A stretch of 64,000 nucleotides of DNA from SKLM01 sp964514285 (GTDB lineage: Bacteria > Chloroflexota > Anaerolineae > B4-G1), in contig CAZEQC010000010.1 of NCBI GenBank assembly GCA_964514285.1, forward strand, positions 1 to 64,000. Reading direction: 5' to 3'. Position 1 is the stretch's first letter, and each line of letters begins with the position of its first letter. The notes beneath the pieces are model-generated. The model made no database searches and was not told the DNA's origin. It saw nothing but the letters and a program-made list of their open reading frames with translations. Positions 36,831 to 44,962 of this stretch are shown one piece after another. A program made the translations under genes and the position numbers.

Positions 36831-37754
36831 ATGACGATGAAGAAGAGCGAGTCCATCTGGTTCAATGGGGAACTGATCCCGTGGGACGAGGCCCAGGTTC
36901 ACGCCGCGGCTCACGTCCTCCACTACGGATCCAGCGTGTTCGAGGGCATTCGGGCCTACGCGACGGACGACGGGCCGGCCGTCTTCTGCCTCGATGCCCA
37001 CGTCGACCGTCTGTTCAACTCGGCCAAGGTCTACCGCATGGCGATTCCCTATAGCAAGGAGGAGATCCGACGGGCGATCCTGGAGACGGTGCGGGCCAAC
37101 GGCCTTGAGTCGTGCTACATCCGCCCCCTGGTCTACCGTGGTTTCGAGTCCTTTAGCATCGATCCGACGCCGTGCCCGGTGGGCGTCGCTATCATCGCCA
37201 TCGAGTGGGGGCGCTACCTGGGACCGGAGGCGATCGAGGAAGGCGTGGACGTGGGCGTGAGCTCCTGGCGGCGGATGGCGCCGGGCACGTTTCCGGCTGC
37301 GGCCAAGGTGGGCGGGCAGTACATCAACTCGCAGTTGATCGCCATGGAGGCCCACGAGCACGGCTACGTGGAGGGGATCGCCCTGGACGCCAACGGCTAC
37401 GTGAGCGAGGGGAGCGGGGAGAACCTGTTCATGGTGAGCCGCGGCGACGTGATGACCCCGCCGCTGGCCGCCTCGATCCTGGAGGGGGTGACCCGGCGCT
37501 GCGTGGTGACCCTGGCGGAGGAGGCCGGGCATCCGGTGCGGGAGGTCTTCATCCCCCGCGAGGCGCTCTACATGGCCGACGAGGTCTTCTTCACCGGCAC
37601 GGCGGCGGAGATCACACCGGTGCGCTCGATCGATGGTATTCCGGTTGGCCCAGGGGAGCGTGGTCCGGTGACGGAGGGTTTGCAGGAGACGTTCTTCGGT
37701 ATCACCAGTGGGGCGCTTGAGGATCGCCACGGTTGGCTGACGGCTGTTCAGTAG
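36831..37754 (+). CDS. ilvE: Branched-chain amino acid aminotransferase
   Basis: 307 residues, class IV PLP fold. Landmarks: SIWFNGELIPWDEAQVH at the start, HYGSSVFEGIRAY, YIRPLVYRG, the PLP-Lys block FPAAAKVGGQYINSQL, the GSGENLFM motif, and FFTGTAAEITPV near the end. It makes valine, leucine and isoleucine from their keto acids with glutamate. ATG 36831 follows AAAGGAGAAAACG. ATG 36834 (MKKS) is an alternative within the same RBS range. It is controlled by the leader/terminator at 36559-36717 and probably cotranscribed with proC. Confidence 0.95.
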   Translation: MTMKKSESIWFNGELIPWDEAQVHAAAHVLHYGSSVFEGIRAYATDDGPAVFCLDAHVDRLFNSAKVYRMAIPYSKEEIRRAILETVRANGLESCYIRPLVYRGFESFSIDPTPCPVGVAIIAIEWGRYLGPEAIEEGVDVGVSSWRRMAPGTFPAAAKVGGQYINSQLIAMEAHEHGYVEGIALDANGYVSEGSGENLFMVSRGDVMTPPLAASILEGVTRRCVVTLAEEAGHPVREVFIPREALYMADEVFFTGTAAEITPVRSIDGIPVGPGERGPVTEGLQETFFGITSGALEDRHGWLTAVQ

Positions 37755-37869
37755 AGGGTAGCCAAGGCCTGGTCCAGTCGCTCCTCGTGGCTTTCCAGTC
37801 TGCGGGAGCGTGGGGAGACTGCGACGGCGGCGTGGCGGCGAAGCTGACGAGGGCGTGAGGGCTGGTTTG

Positions 37870-38766
37870 ATGGTTCGAGAAGGTGAGGTGACGGAGTTTA
37901 TGGATGAGCTTCTGAGTGGCAAGGCCCTGGCTTTCATCGGCAGCGGCACGATGGCCGAGGCGATGATCCAGGTGTTGGTCAATAAGACGCTGGTCGCCCC
38001 GGCCCACATCTGTGCCAGCGGTCCGAGGGAGGAGCGGGCGGAGGAGCTGAACCGGCGCTACGACGTCGTGGGGACGACGGACAACCGAGAGGCCGCGGAG
38101 GCCGCCGACGTGGTGATGCTCTCAGTGAAGCCGCAGGTGCTGCCGACGGTGTTGAGGGAGCTGCGAGGATTGATCTTCCCGGAGGCTCTGGTGATGTCGA
38201 TCGTGGCCGGCATGGGCATCGAAACCATCGCCTCCGGTCTTGATCACCAGGCGGTGGTGCGGGCTATGCCCAACACGCCGGCGCAGATCGGCCAGGGGAT
38301 GACGGTTTGGACGGCGTCGGACGGCGTGAGCGAGGTGCAGCAGGCGCAGGCGCGGGCCATCTTGGAGGCCATGGGGCGTGAGCTCTACGTCGAGGACGAG
38401 GGCATGTTGGATATGGCCACGGCGGTGAGCGGCACCGGTCCCACCTACGTCTTTCTGATGATGGAAGCCCTGACCGATGCCGCCGTCCATCTCGGCTTCT
38501 CGCGTCGCGTAGCGGAGGAGTTGGTGACCCAGACGGTTCTCGGCTCGGCGAGCTTCGCCTGTCAGTCGGAACGGCATCTGGCCGAGATGCGGAACATGGT
38601 CACCTCGCCGGGCGGCACCAGCGCCGAGGCGATCTACCAGCTGGAGAAGGGAAGCCTGCGGACAGTGCTATCGAAGGCCGTTTGGGCTGCCTACCAGAAG
38701 TCGAGGCTGCTGGGGAAGTCGAATCATACACCCAGCGACCCCAACGGGTTCTCCTCGGTGGAGTAG
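37870..38766 (+). CDS. proC: Pyrroline-5-carboxylate reductase
   Basis: 298 residues from ATG 37870. The Rossmann motif is IGSGTMAEAM; family blocks DVVMLSVKPQVL, MPNTPAQIGQGMT, AVSGTGPTYVFLMMEAL and VTSPGGTSAEAI are all present. It reduces pyrroline-5-carboxylate to proline with NAD(P)H. The RBS is weak; ATG 37900 (MDELLSG) is a good alternative with GGAG close upstream. It lies 115 bases after ilvE, so proline synthesis is linked to branched-chain transamination at least by location. Confidence 0.92.
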   Translation: MVREGEVTEFMDELLSGKALAFIGSGTMAEAMIQVLVNKTLVAPAHICASGPREERAEELNRRYDVVGTTDNREAAEAADVVMLSVKPQVLPTVLRELRGLIFPEALVMSIVAGMGIETIASGLDHQAVVRAMPNTPAQIGQGMTVWTASDGVSEVQQAQARAILEAMGRELYVEDEGMLDMATAVSGTGPTYVFLMMEALTDAAVHLGFSRRVAEELVTQTVLGSASFACQSERHLAEMRNMVTSPGGTSAEAIYQLEKGSLRTVLSKAVWAAYQKSRLLGKSNHTPSDPNGFSSVE

Positions 38767-38981
38767 TGCTCTTTCGCACAAAGGGCCTTGATCTTTCCCC
38801 GCTCCCAGTCACCGTCTCGGAGGCGGTTTGGCCCAGACGAGGTTCGGTAGCGGGTGTCGGTCGCCCCGAGACGGGGCTTAGAGCACCTGAGAAGTCCAGA
38901 TTAGACGCGTGTTGTGACACCGGAAGAGGGCCCTCCGTGGCCAGCGTTTACAATCCGTTAAAAGTAAGGTGGGGTTGCGGC
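38767..38981. other. Intergenic stretch before the ilvB promoter
   Basis: 215 bases with no credible gene. The only structure seen is the inverted pair GTCTCGG (38814-38820)/CCGAGAC (38866-38872). Confidence 0.5.
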
Positions 38982-39009
38982 TTGACAAGCGCTGGATACG
39001 TCCTATAAT
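38982..39009 (+). promoter_or_regulatory. Promoter of the ilvB operon
   Basis: Perfect consensus elements: TTGACA 38982-38987 and TATAAT 39004-39009, spacer 16 bp. It is the best promoter in the window and drives both attenuators. Confidence 0.9.
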
Positions 39010-39060
39010 GGCACGTAATCTGGCTACGGGATCAATCAGTTCATTGTGGCAAATCATTTT

Positions 39061-39132
39061 ATGAGATCAAGAGCGTTGCGCGCTATTCTTATTCTGCCCG
39101 TTCTGCTCCTCGTCGTTATCGGGGGGCCTTGA
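39061..39132 (+). CDS. Branched-chain leader peptide 1 of ilvB
   Basis: ATG 39061 to TGA 39130-39132, 23 residues. Its core is AILILPVLLLVVI, a run in which 12 of 13 residues are Ile, Leu, Val or Ala, an unmistakable attenuator leader for an acetolactate synthase operon. The terminator at 39167 follows 34 bases after the stop, the same spacing as in the ilvE leader. Confidence 0.88.
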   Translation: MRSRALRAILILPVLLLVVIGGP

Positions 39133-39166
39133 GTCGCTGGGCATTGCGCTTCAGTCTAACGTAGCC

Positions 39167-39194
39167 AAAAGCCGCCCAGCGAGGCGGCTTTTTT
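39167..39194 (+). terminator. Attenuator terminator 1 of ilvB
   Basis: AAAAGCCGCC (39167-39176), loop CAGCGA, GGCGGC (39183-39188) followed by six T (39189-39194). Confidence 0.9.
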
Positions 39195-39234
39195 GTTTTC
39201 TTTGACTGCCGAATCGAAAGCCTAGGGTGTGACG

Positions 39235-39408
39235 ATGATGAGGACGACGGAGAGTCCCGATCAAACCCATAGAATGACCCACTCGGTCATCCGGCAAAGT
39301 GCTGGAACCGGACTGTTGTCCGGGCTCCTCATTGGGCTTCTACTTGTCATCGTTATTAGTGGCCTCCTGCTTAGTCAGGAGGGTCCGGAGGTTGGGATGG
39401 CACCTTAG
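39235..39408 (+). CDS. Branched-chain leader peptide 2 of ilvB
   Basis: ATG 39235 (or 39238, 39274) to TAG 39406-39408, up to 57 residues. The central part is again dominated by Leu, Ile and Val (LLSGLLIGLLLVIVISGLLL). It begins 40 bases after terminator 1 and is followed 28 bases later by terminator 2, so it repeats the leader/terminator unit. Alternatively it could be a small single-helix membrane protein; the placement argues for a leader. Confidence 0.72.
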   Translation: MMRTTESPDQTHRMTHSVIRQSAGTGLLSGLLIGLLLVIVISGLLLSQEGPEVGMAP

Positions 39409-39436
39409 GCAGCGCAAGAGCCGAGGAGCTAGTGAG

Positions 39437-39463
39437 AAAGCCGCCCAACCGGGCGGCTTTTTT
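39437..39463 (+). terminator. Attenuator terminator 2 of ilvB
   Basis: AAAGCCGCCC (39437-39446), loop AACC, GGGCGGCTTT (39451-39460) and a T run to 39463. The arms are nearly identical to those of terminator 1, suggesting duplication of the attenuator unit and possible cross-pairing. Confidence 0.88.
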
Positions 39464-39483
39464 GCTATCTGAGGAGAGACGCA

Positions 39484-39585
39484 ATGGGTCTTTCGAGATT
39501 ACCGTCGATCCGGTCGGGTCGAGGCACATCGCAGAGAGGTCGGGCCGCCGGGGGGCAGGTTGCTACGAAGATTGGATTAAGATGA
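39484..39585 (+). CDS. Candidate 33-codon ORF between attenuator 2 and ilvB
   Basis: ATG 39484 to TGA 39583-39585, preceded by GAGGAG at 39471-39476 (7-base spacing). The product is Arg/Gly/Ser-rich with no recognisable motif. It may be translated and affect the terminator or ilvB translation, or be spurious. Confidence 0.25.
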   Translation: MGLSRLPSIRSGRGTSQRGRAAGGQVATKIGLR

Positions 39586-39625
39586 CGGACGTTATCGGCC
39601 ATCGAGCACTCAAAAAGGAGGAAGA

Positions 39626-41335
39626 ATGAGAAGGACAGGAGCAGAGATCGTCTGGGAGATGCTGAAACGAGAGAACGTCGATGTGGTCTTCGGGATTCCC
39701 GGCGGCGCCATCATGCACACCTACCATCCTCGCCGGGAGTACGGGGTCCGCCACATCCTGATGCGACATGAGCAGGCCGCGAGCCACGCCGCTGACGGCT
39801 ACGCCCGGGTCTCTGGCAAGGTGGGCGTCGCTATGGCCACCTCGGGACCCGGGGCCACCAACCTGGTCACCGGCATCGCCACGGCGATGATCGATTCCAC
39901 GCCCATAGTCTGCATCACGGGTCAGGTCCCCACCTCGCTGATCGGCTCCGACGCCTTTCAGGAGACGGACATCACCGGTGTCACGCTGCCGATCACCAAG
40001 CACAACTACCTGGTCACCGACGTGGCAGAGCTGGGCGGTGTGATCCACGAGGCTTTCTACGTCGCCCGCACCGGGCGGCCGGGGCCGGTCTTGATCGATC
40101 TGCCCAAGGACGTTCAGCAGGCGGAGACCGATTTCGAGCCCCCGGCCGACGGCTTGGAGCTGCCGGGCTATCAGCCCAAGAAGAAGGGCGATCCGGCGCT
40201 GGTGCAGCGGGCGGCTGAGCTGATCAATGAAGCCGAGCGGCCCGTCATCCTGGCCGGCCACGGCGTCCTTATGTCGGAGGCGATGGAGGCCCTCAAGACG
40301 TTCGTGGAGAAGACGGAGACGCCCGTCGCCCTCACGCTGCTGGGCAAGGGCGGGTTCCCGGAGTCGCACCCTCTGGCCCTGGGGATGATGGGTATGCACG
40401 GTGAGGCCTTCGTCAATCGCGCCATTCAGGAATCGGATCTTCTCCTGGCGTTCGGCATGCGCTTCGACGATCGGGTAACCGGGACGCTGGAGACCTACGC
40501 CCCTCACGCCAAGAAGGTCCACGTCGACCTCGACCCGGCCGAGCTGAACAAGATCGTCCCCGTCGACGTGCCGATTCAGGGTGACCTCCGGCGGGTGTTG
40601 AATCAGCTGCTGCCCCTGGTGGATCCGGCCGAGCGCCCAGCCTGGCTCGGGCAGATCGAGCGCTGGCAGAGCGACACGGCAGTCCGGGACGTCTTGAACC
40701 GCCCGAAGAACGGGCGTCTGTTGGCTCCGCAGGTCATCAACGCCATCTACGAAGGGACCGAGGGGAAGGCCGTGATGGTGACGGACGTGGGGCAGCACCA
40801 GATGTGGGCCGCGCAGTACTACCCGCTGGACGCCCCCCACACGCAGGTCACCTCCGGCGGTCTGGGTACGATGGGCTTCGGCCTTCCGGCGGCCATAGGC
40901 GCTCAGGTGGCGCAGCCCGACAGCGAGGTCTGGGCCATCGTCGGCGATGGCGGCTTCCAGATGACGCTGCAGGAGCTGGCCACGGCCGTCCAGGAGCGGC
41001 TGCCGATCCGCATCGCGGTCTGCAACAACGGCCACCTGGGGATGGTGCGTCAGTGGCAGGAGCTCTTCTACGACGAGCGGTACGAGGCCACCCCCCTGGT
41101 CAACCCGGATTTCGTCAAACTGGCCGAGGCCTACGGCGTGCCGGCTTGGCAGGTGACCGACCCCGGTGAGGCCCGGGATGTGGTGGCGGAAGCCAGGGCG
41201 CAGGATGGCCCGGCTCTGATCGACTTCCACGTGGCCCAGAAGGGCGAGGAGGGGAACGTCTACCCGATGGTGCCCGCCGGAGCAGCGCTACACGAGATGA
41301 TACGTCGGCCCGTGGCGATGAGCGAGGCGGGCTAG
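39626..41335 (+). CDS. ilvB: Acetolactate synthase large subunit
   Basis: 569 residues, ThDP enzyme. The N-terminal ThDP-activating Glu is in MRHEQAASHAADGYARVSGKVG; the ThDP/Mg site is GDGGFQMTLQELATA...CNNGHLGMVRQWQ. It condenses two pyruvates to acetolactate, or pyruvate with 2-ketobutyrate to acetohydroxybutyrate. AAAAAGGAGG precedes ATG 39626. It is first in ilvB-ilvN-ilvC-leuA-(small ORF)-leuC-leuD-cimA-leuB, all on one strand with short gaps, and is controlled by two attenuators in series. Confidence 0.97.
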   Translation: MRRTGAEIVWEMLKRENVDVVFGIPGGAIMHTYHPRREYGVRHILMRHEQAASHAADGYARVSGKVGVAMATSGPGATNLVTGIATAMIDSTPIVCITGQVPTSLIGSDAFQETDITGVTLPITKHNYLVTDVAELGGVIHEAFYVARTGRPGPVLIDLPKDVQQAETDFEPPADGLELPGYQPKKKGDPALVQRAAELINEAERPVILAGHGVLMSEAMEALKTFVEKTETPVALTLLGKGGFPESHPLALGMMGMHGEAFVNRAIQESDLLLAFGMRFDDRVTGTLETYAPHAKKVHVDLDPAELNKIVPVDVPIQGDLRRVLNQLLPLVDPAERPAWLGQIERWQSDTAVRDVLNRPKNGRLLAPQVINAIYEGTEGKAVMVTDVGQHQMWAAQYYPLDAPHTQVTSGGLGTMGFGLPAAIGAQVAQPDSEVWAIVGDGGFQMTLQELATAVQERLPIRIAVCNNGHLGMVRQWQELFYDERYEATPLVNPDFVKLAEAYGVPAWQVTDPGEARDVVAEARAQDGPALIDFHVAQKGEEGNVYPMVPAGAALHEMIRRPVAMSEAG

Positions 41336-41354
41336 AGAGGTAAGGAGGAGGATC

Positions 41355-41843
41355 ATGGATCGGACATTGGTCGCATGGGTCGAGGACAAGCCGGGCGTCT
41401 TGAACCGCATCGCCAGCCTTTTCCGGCGGCGAGCCTTTAATATCGAGAGCTTGACGGTTGGTCACACCGAGGAGCCGGGCGTCTCGCGAATGACGATCGT
41501 CGTCGACAGCGAGCGGACCGACACCGAGAAGGTGGTGCAGAACCTCTACAAGCTGGTCAACGTGATCCGGGTCAAGGACGTCACCGATCAGCCGGCGGTG
41601 CTGCGCGATCTGGCCCTGATCAAGGTGCGGGCCAGCAACGGCCAGCGCGCCGAGGTGATGCAGATCGTGGAGACTTTCCGCGCCCGAGTCGTCGACCTGG
41701 GGTTGAAGACCCTCACCGTCGAGGTGACGGGGACGGAGGACAAGATCGACGGTCTGTTTGAGATTCTGCAGCCCTTCGGGGTGGAGGAGATGGTGCGCAC
41801 GGGCCGGGTGGCGATGGTGCGCGGGAAGAACGGTGATCAGTAG
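41355..41843 (+). CDS. ilvN: Acetolactate synthase regulatory subunit
   Basis: 162 residues. The ACT domain begins LVAWVEDKPGVLNRIASLFRRRAFNIESL, with GHTEEPGVSRMTIVV, and the C-terminal domain includes EVTGTEDKIDGLFEIL and ends around GRVAMVRG. It binds valine and feeds back on IlvB. GTAAGGAGGAGG precedes ATG 41355. Its last codons and the stop TAG (41841-41843) fall inside the 7-bp repeat array beginning at 41835, so the array has shaped the C-terminus. Confidence 0.96.
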   Translation: MDRTLVAWVEDKPGVLNRIASLFRRRAFNIESLTVGHTEEPGVSRMTIVVDSERTDTEKVVQNLYKLVNVIRVKDVTDQPAVLRDLALIKVRASNGQRAEVMQIVETFRARVVDLGLKTLTVEVTGTEDKIDGLFEILQPFGVEEMVRTGRVAMVRGKNGDQ

Positions 41844-41883
41844 TCAGTGATCAGTGTTCAGTAATCAGCGGTCAGTGAGCAGA
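41835..41883. repeat. 7-bp tandem repeat (GATCAGT type) over the ilvN stop
   Basis: Seven heptamers in a row: gatcagt, agtcagt, gatcagt, gttcagt, aatcagc, ggtcagt, gagcaga. The second supplies most of the ilvN stop context. The heptamer differs from the GGAGTAG type but has the same period. Confidence 0.85.
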
Positions 41884-41912
41884 GGGTTCTAGATAGGGAG
41901 TGGAGAGTTGTT

Positions 41913-42965
41913 ATGGCGAAGATTGATTTTGGTGGGGTGGTGGAGGACGTGGTGACGCGGGAGGAGTTCCCGCTGGAGAAGGCGAGGCAGGTGCTCAGTG
42001 GCGAGGTGGTGACCGTGCTGGGGTATGGCGTGCAGGGCCCGGCGCAGGCGTTGAATATGAAGGAGAACGGGGTGGAGGTCATCGTCGGCGGCTCGGCGGA
42101 GCGACCCCGCTCGTGGAAGAAGGCCCAGGAGGACGGTTGGGTGCCCGGTGAGACGCTCTTCCCCTGGGAGGAGGCCGTGGAGCGGGCGACCATCGTCCAA
42201 TACCTGGTGTCGGACGCCGGACAGATGGCCCTCTGGCCGACCATCGAGCCGCACCTGAGCGCGGGGGACGCCCTCTACTTCTCCCACGGCTTTGGCATCG
42301 TTTACAACGACCAGACCGGGATCGTGCCGCCGGACGACGTGGACGTGATCCTGGTGGCGCCCAAGGGCTCGGGCACCAGCGTGCGGAGGAACTTCCTGGC
42401 CGGGAGCGGCATCAACGCCAGTTACGCCGTCCACCAGGACTACACCGGCCGGGCCGAGGAGCGCGCGCTGGCGGTGGGGGTGACTATCGGCTCCGGCTAT
42501 CTCTTCCCCACCACGTTCGAGAAGGAGGTCTACAGCGACCTGACGGGGGAACGGGGGGTGCTGATGGGCGCCCTGGCGGGCATGATGGAGGCCCAGTATG
42601 CCACGCTTCGCGAGCACGGCCACAGCCCCAGCGAGGCCTTCAACGAGACGGTCGAGGAGCTGACGCAGAGCCTGATCCGGCTGGTCGCCGAGAACGGGAT
42701 GGATTGGATGTACGCCAACTGCAGCACCACGGCGCAGCGAGGCGCCCTCGACTGGCGGCACCGCTTCCGCGAGGCCGTCGAGCCGGTCTTCGACGACCTC
42801 TACGAGAGCGTCGTCGCCGGCGAGGAGACCCGCATCGTGCTCGAGGCCAACAGCGCGCCGGACTACAAGGAGCGGCTGGAGGAGGAGCTGCGGGAGATGC
42901 GGGAGTCGGAGATGTGGCAGGCCGGCGCGGCGGTGCGCTCGCTGCGGCCGGAGAACTGGCAGTGA
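41913..42965 (+). CDS. ilvC: Ketol-acid reductoisomerase
   Basis: 350 residues, class I length. The NADPH-binding Rossmann motif reads GYGVQGPAQALNMKENG. The KARI knotted C-terminal domain is visible in FEKEVYSDLTGERGVLMGALAGMMEAQY, with the acidic metal ligands, and in CSTTAQRGALDW. It converts acetolactate to dihydroxyisovalerate (and the isoleucine analogue). ATG 41913 is preceded by GGGAGTGGAGAG. It lies between two heptamer arrays (41835 and 42971). Confidence 0.95.
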   Translation: MAKIDFGGVVEDVVTREEFPLEKARQVLSGEVVTVLGYGVQGPAQALNMKENGVEVIVGGSAERPRSWKKAQEDGWVPGETLFPWEEAVERATIVQYLVSDAGQMALWPTIEPHLSAGDALYFSHGFGIVYNDQTGIVPPDDVDVILVAPKGSGTSVRRNFLAGSGINASYAVHQDYTGRAEERALAVGVTIGSGYLFPTTFEKEVYSDLTGERGVLMGALAGMMEAQYATLREHGHSPSEAFNETVEELTQSLIRLVAENGMDWMYANCSTTAQRGALDWRHRFREAVEPVFDDLYESVVAGEETRIVLEANSAPDYKERLEEELREMRESEMWQAGAAVRSLRPENWQ

Positions 42966-42970
42966 AGGGT

Positions 42971-42998
42971 GGAAGTACGGAGTAGGAAGTAGGGAGTG
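42971..42998. repeat. 7-bp tandem repeat (GGAGTAG type) between ilvC and leuA
   Basis: The heptamers ggaagta, cggagta, ggaagta and gggagtg start 6 bases after the ilvC stop. Confidence 0.7.
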
Positions 42999-43078
42999 GG
43001 GTAAGCAGACAGGACAGTAGGCGGACAGGCGTGACAGCGACTGACGACTTACTCCCACCGCAGGAACGGAGGAAAGCT

Positions 43079-44686
43079 ATGCAAGGAACCAACAGCAGGG
43101 GCGCCGAGAAGGTACACGTTTTCGACACCACGCTGCGGGACGGCGAGCAGTCGCCCGGCGCGGCGCTCAACGTCGACGAGAAATTGGAGATCGCCCGCGC
43201 GCTGGAGGCCATGGGCGTGGACGTCATCGAGGCGGGATTTCCCATATCCTCGCCGGGGGACTTCGAGGCGGTGCGGCGCATCTCGCAGGAGATTCGAGCG
43301 TGCGTTGTCTGCGGGCTGACGCGGGCGAATCGGAAGGACATCGACGCCGCGGTCGAGGCGCTCAGAGAGGCCGCCCGCCCGCGTATTCACACCGGCCTCG
43401 GCGTCTCCGACGTGCACGTCAAGCACAAGCTCCGCACCACCCGGGAGAGAGCGCTGGAGATGGGCGTGGACGCCGTTCGGTACGCCCGGCGCTTTGTGGA
43501 GGATGTCCAGTACTACGCCGAGGACGCCGGCCGGGCCGATCCCGAGTACCTCTATCGGGTCCTGGAGGCCGTCATCGCCGCCGGCGCGACGGTGATCAAC
43601 ATCCCGGACACGACCGGCTACACGTCGCCGGACGAGTTTGGGGCGTTGATTCAGGGCATCGTCGACCACGTGCCCAACAGCGACGAGGCCATCATCTCGG
43701 TTCACTGCCACAACGATCTGGGTATGGCGACGGCGAACACGCTGGCCGGGGTGCGGCACGGCGCGCGCCAGGTGGAGGTGACGGTCAACGGCATCGGCGA
43801 GCGGGCCGGCAACACCTCAATGGAGGAGGTGGTGATGGCGCTCAAGACCCGCCGCGACGCTTTCGGCCTGGAGACGGGCATCGACACCCGGCGGATCTAC
43901 CCGGTGAGCCGTATGGTGAGCCAGCTGACGGGCATCCCTGTCCAGCCCAACAAGGCGGTCGTGGGCGCCAACGCCTTCGCCCACTCATCCGGCATTCACC
44001 AGGATGGCGTGCTCAAGGAGCGGACGACGTACGAGATCATGAACCCTCAGGACGTCGGCGCCCCGGAGTCGGCCATTGTCCTCTCGGCACGGTCCGGACG
44101 GCATGGCCTGCGGCATCGCCTGGCCGAGCTGGGCTATACGCTGGACGAGGCGCAGTTTGAGAAGGTCTACCAGCGCTTCCTAGAGGTGGCCGACAAGAAG
44201 AAGACGGTCGACACCCGCGACCTGGAGGCGATTGTGGCCGATGAGGCGCAGATGTTCTTTGACGAGACCTACCACCTGGAGCAGATCCAGGTGAGCTGTG
44301 GCGACCACAGCATCCCCACGGCCACCGTGCAGGTGCGGCGGCCCGACGGGACCATCGTTCGCGACGCCAACCACGGCACCGGCCCGGTGGACGCCGTTTA
44401 CCGCGCCATCAACCGCGTCATCGGTGAGCCCAATGAGCTGATCGAGTTCTCAATTCAGGCGGTCACCGAGGGGATCGACGCCGTGGGGCGGGTGACGATC
44501 CGCATCCAGGCCGAGAAGCCGGTCAACGGCGACAAGCGCCAGATCTTCAGCGGTCACGGCGCCGACACGGACATCATCGCCGCCAGCGCCAAGGCCTACA
44601 TGTTCGCTCTCAATCGCTTGATCGCAGCCCGTAAGGACAGCCAGCACGCGCCGACACCATCCCTCTCCCCCGAGGGGAGAGGCTAA
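43079..44686 (+). CDS. leuA: 2-isopropylmalate synthase
   Basis: 535 residues from ATG 43079, preceded by ACGGAGG; a GTG at 43031 would add 16 unconserved residues. DRE-TIM barrel: VFDTTLRDGEQSPG, EAGFP, HCHNDLGMATANTLAG, VNGIGERAGNTSMEEVVMAL. A communication and regulatory domain follows, with a typical leucine-binding LeuA-dimer fold. It joins ketoisovalerate with acetyl-CoA in the first step of leucine synthesis. The last codons (TPSLSPEGRG) and stop come from a palindromic repeat that continues to about 44715, so the C-terminus was extended by a repeat insertion. Confidence 0.95.
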   Translation: MQGTNSRGAEKVHVFDTTLRDGEQSPGAALNVDEKLEIARALEAMGVDVIEAGFPISSPGDFEAVRRISQEIRACVVCGLTRANRKDIDAAVEALREAARPRIHTGLGVSDVHVKHKLRTTRERALEMGVDAVRYARRFVEDVQYYAEDAGRADPEYLYRVLEAVIAAGATVINIPDTTGYTSPDEFGALIQGIVDHVPNSDEAIISVHCHNDLGMATANTLAGVRHGARQVEVTVNGIGERAGNTSMEEVVMALKTRRDAFGLETGIDTRRIYPVSRMVSQLTGIPVQPNKAVVGANAFAHSSGIHQDGVLKERTTYEIMNPQDVGAPESAIVLSARSGRHGLRHRLAELGYTLDEAQFEKVYQRFLEVADKKKTVDTRDLEAIVADEAQMFFDETYHLEQIQVSCGDHSIPTATVQVRRPDGTIVRDANHGTGPVDAVYRAINRVIGEPNELIEFSIQAVTEGIDAVGRVTIRIQAEKPVNGDKRQIFSGHGADTDIIAASAKAYMFALNRLIAARKDSQHAPTPSLSPEGRG

Positions 44687-44715
44687 GCCCGACGCAGTCG
44701 GGCCGTGAGGGGGGA
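44662..44715. repeat. Palindromic repeat (CTCTCCC/GGGAGAG type) over the leuA end
   Basis: CTCTCCCCCGAGGGGAGAG is followed by a second hairpin GCCCGAC-GCA-GTCGGGC and GTGAGGGGGG. The same type of sequence occurs three times at 58211-58368. Confidence 0.7.
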
Positions 44716-44738
44716 GTCCCCATACCAGGAGGAGAATC

Positions 44739-44960
44739 ATGAACAAGGAAACCGATCGCAACGCACGAGCTTTCACAGAACCGCGCAGCTGGTCTGCCAA
44801 ATGGTGCGGCTATGGCCTGGCCGCGGGGCGAAGCCGCCCCAAGGCCACCGCGACCGGCGGCAAGCCGTTTGCCGAACCCCGGGGTTGGTCCGCCAAATGG
44901 TGCAGCCGCGGGCTGGGCTTCCGGGCCGCCGGCTCCAGCCCCGAACGTCGAGCAGGCTGA
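44739..44960 (+). CDS. Small ORF in the leu operon with an internal 16-residue repeat
   Basis: 73 residues. ATG 44739 has a near-ideal RBS (AGGAGGAG, 44728-44735). The stop TGA 44958-44960 is 2 bases before leuC, suggesting translational coupling. A unit of pattern F-x-E-P-R-x-W-S-A-K-W-C-x-x-G-L occurs twice (44772-44819 and 44868-44915, 96 bases apart). The DNA copies differ mainly at third codon positions (CCG/CCC, CGC/CGG, TCT/TCC), which suggests the protein is or was maintained. No family is recognised. It is basic, with two Cys and four Trp. Confidence 0.6.
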   Translation: MNKETDRNARAFTEPRSWSAKWCGYGLAAGRSRPKATATGGKPFAEPRGWSAKWCSRGLGFRAAGSSPERRAG

Positions 44961-44962
44961 GC

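Noticed and set aside
36523..39625. T-box or leucine-type riboswitch before ilvE or ilvB
   Set aside because: No T-box GGGTGGNACCGCG-like consensus or specifier-loop architecture was found; Ile/Leu/Val-rich leader ORFs explain the terminators.
39432..39629. 65-codon frame running into the ilvB start
   Set aside because: It begins inside terminator 2 without a ribosome binding site and overlaps the ilvB RBS; a shadow frame is more likely.
41835..43000. CRISPR-like array from the repeats around ilvC
   Set aside because: The period is 7 bases with no spacers, and no cas genes are present.
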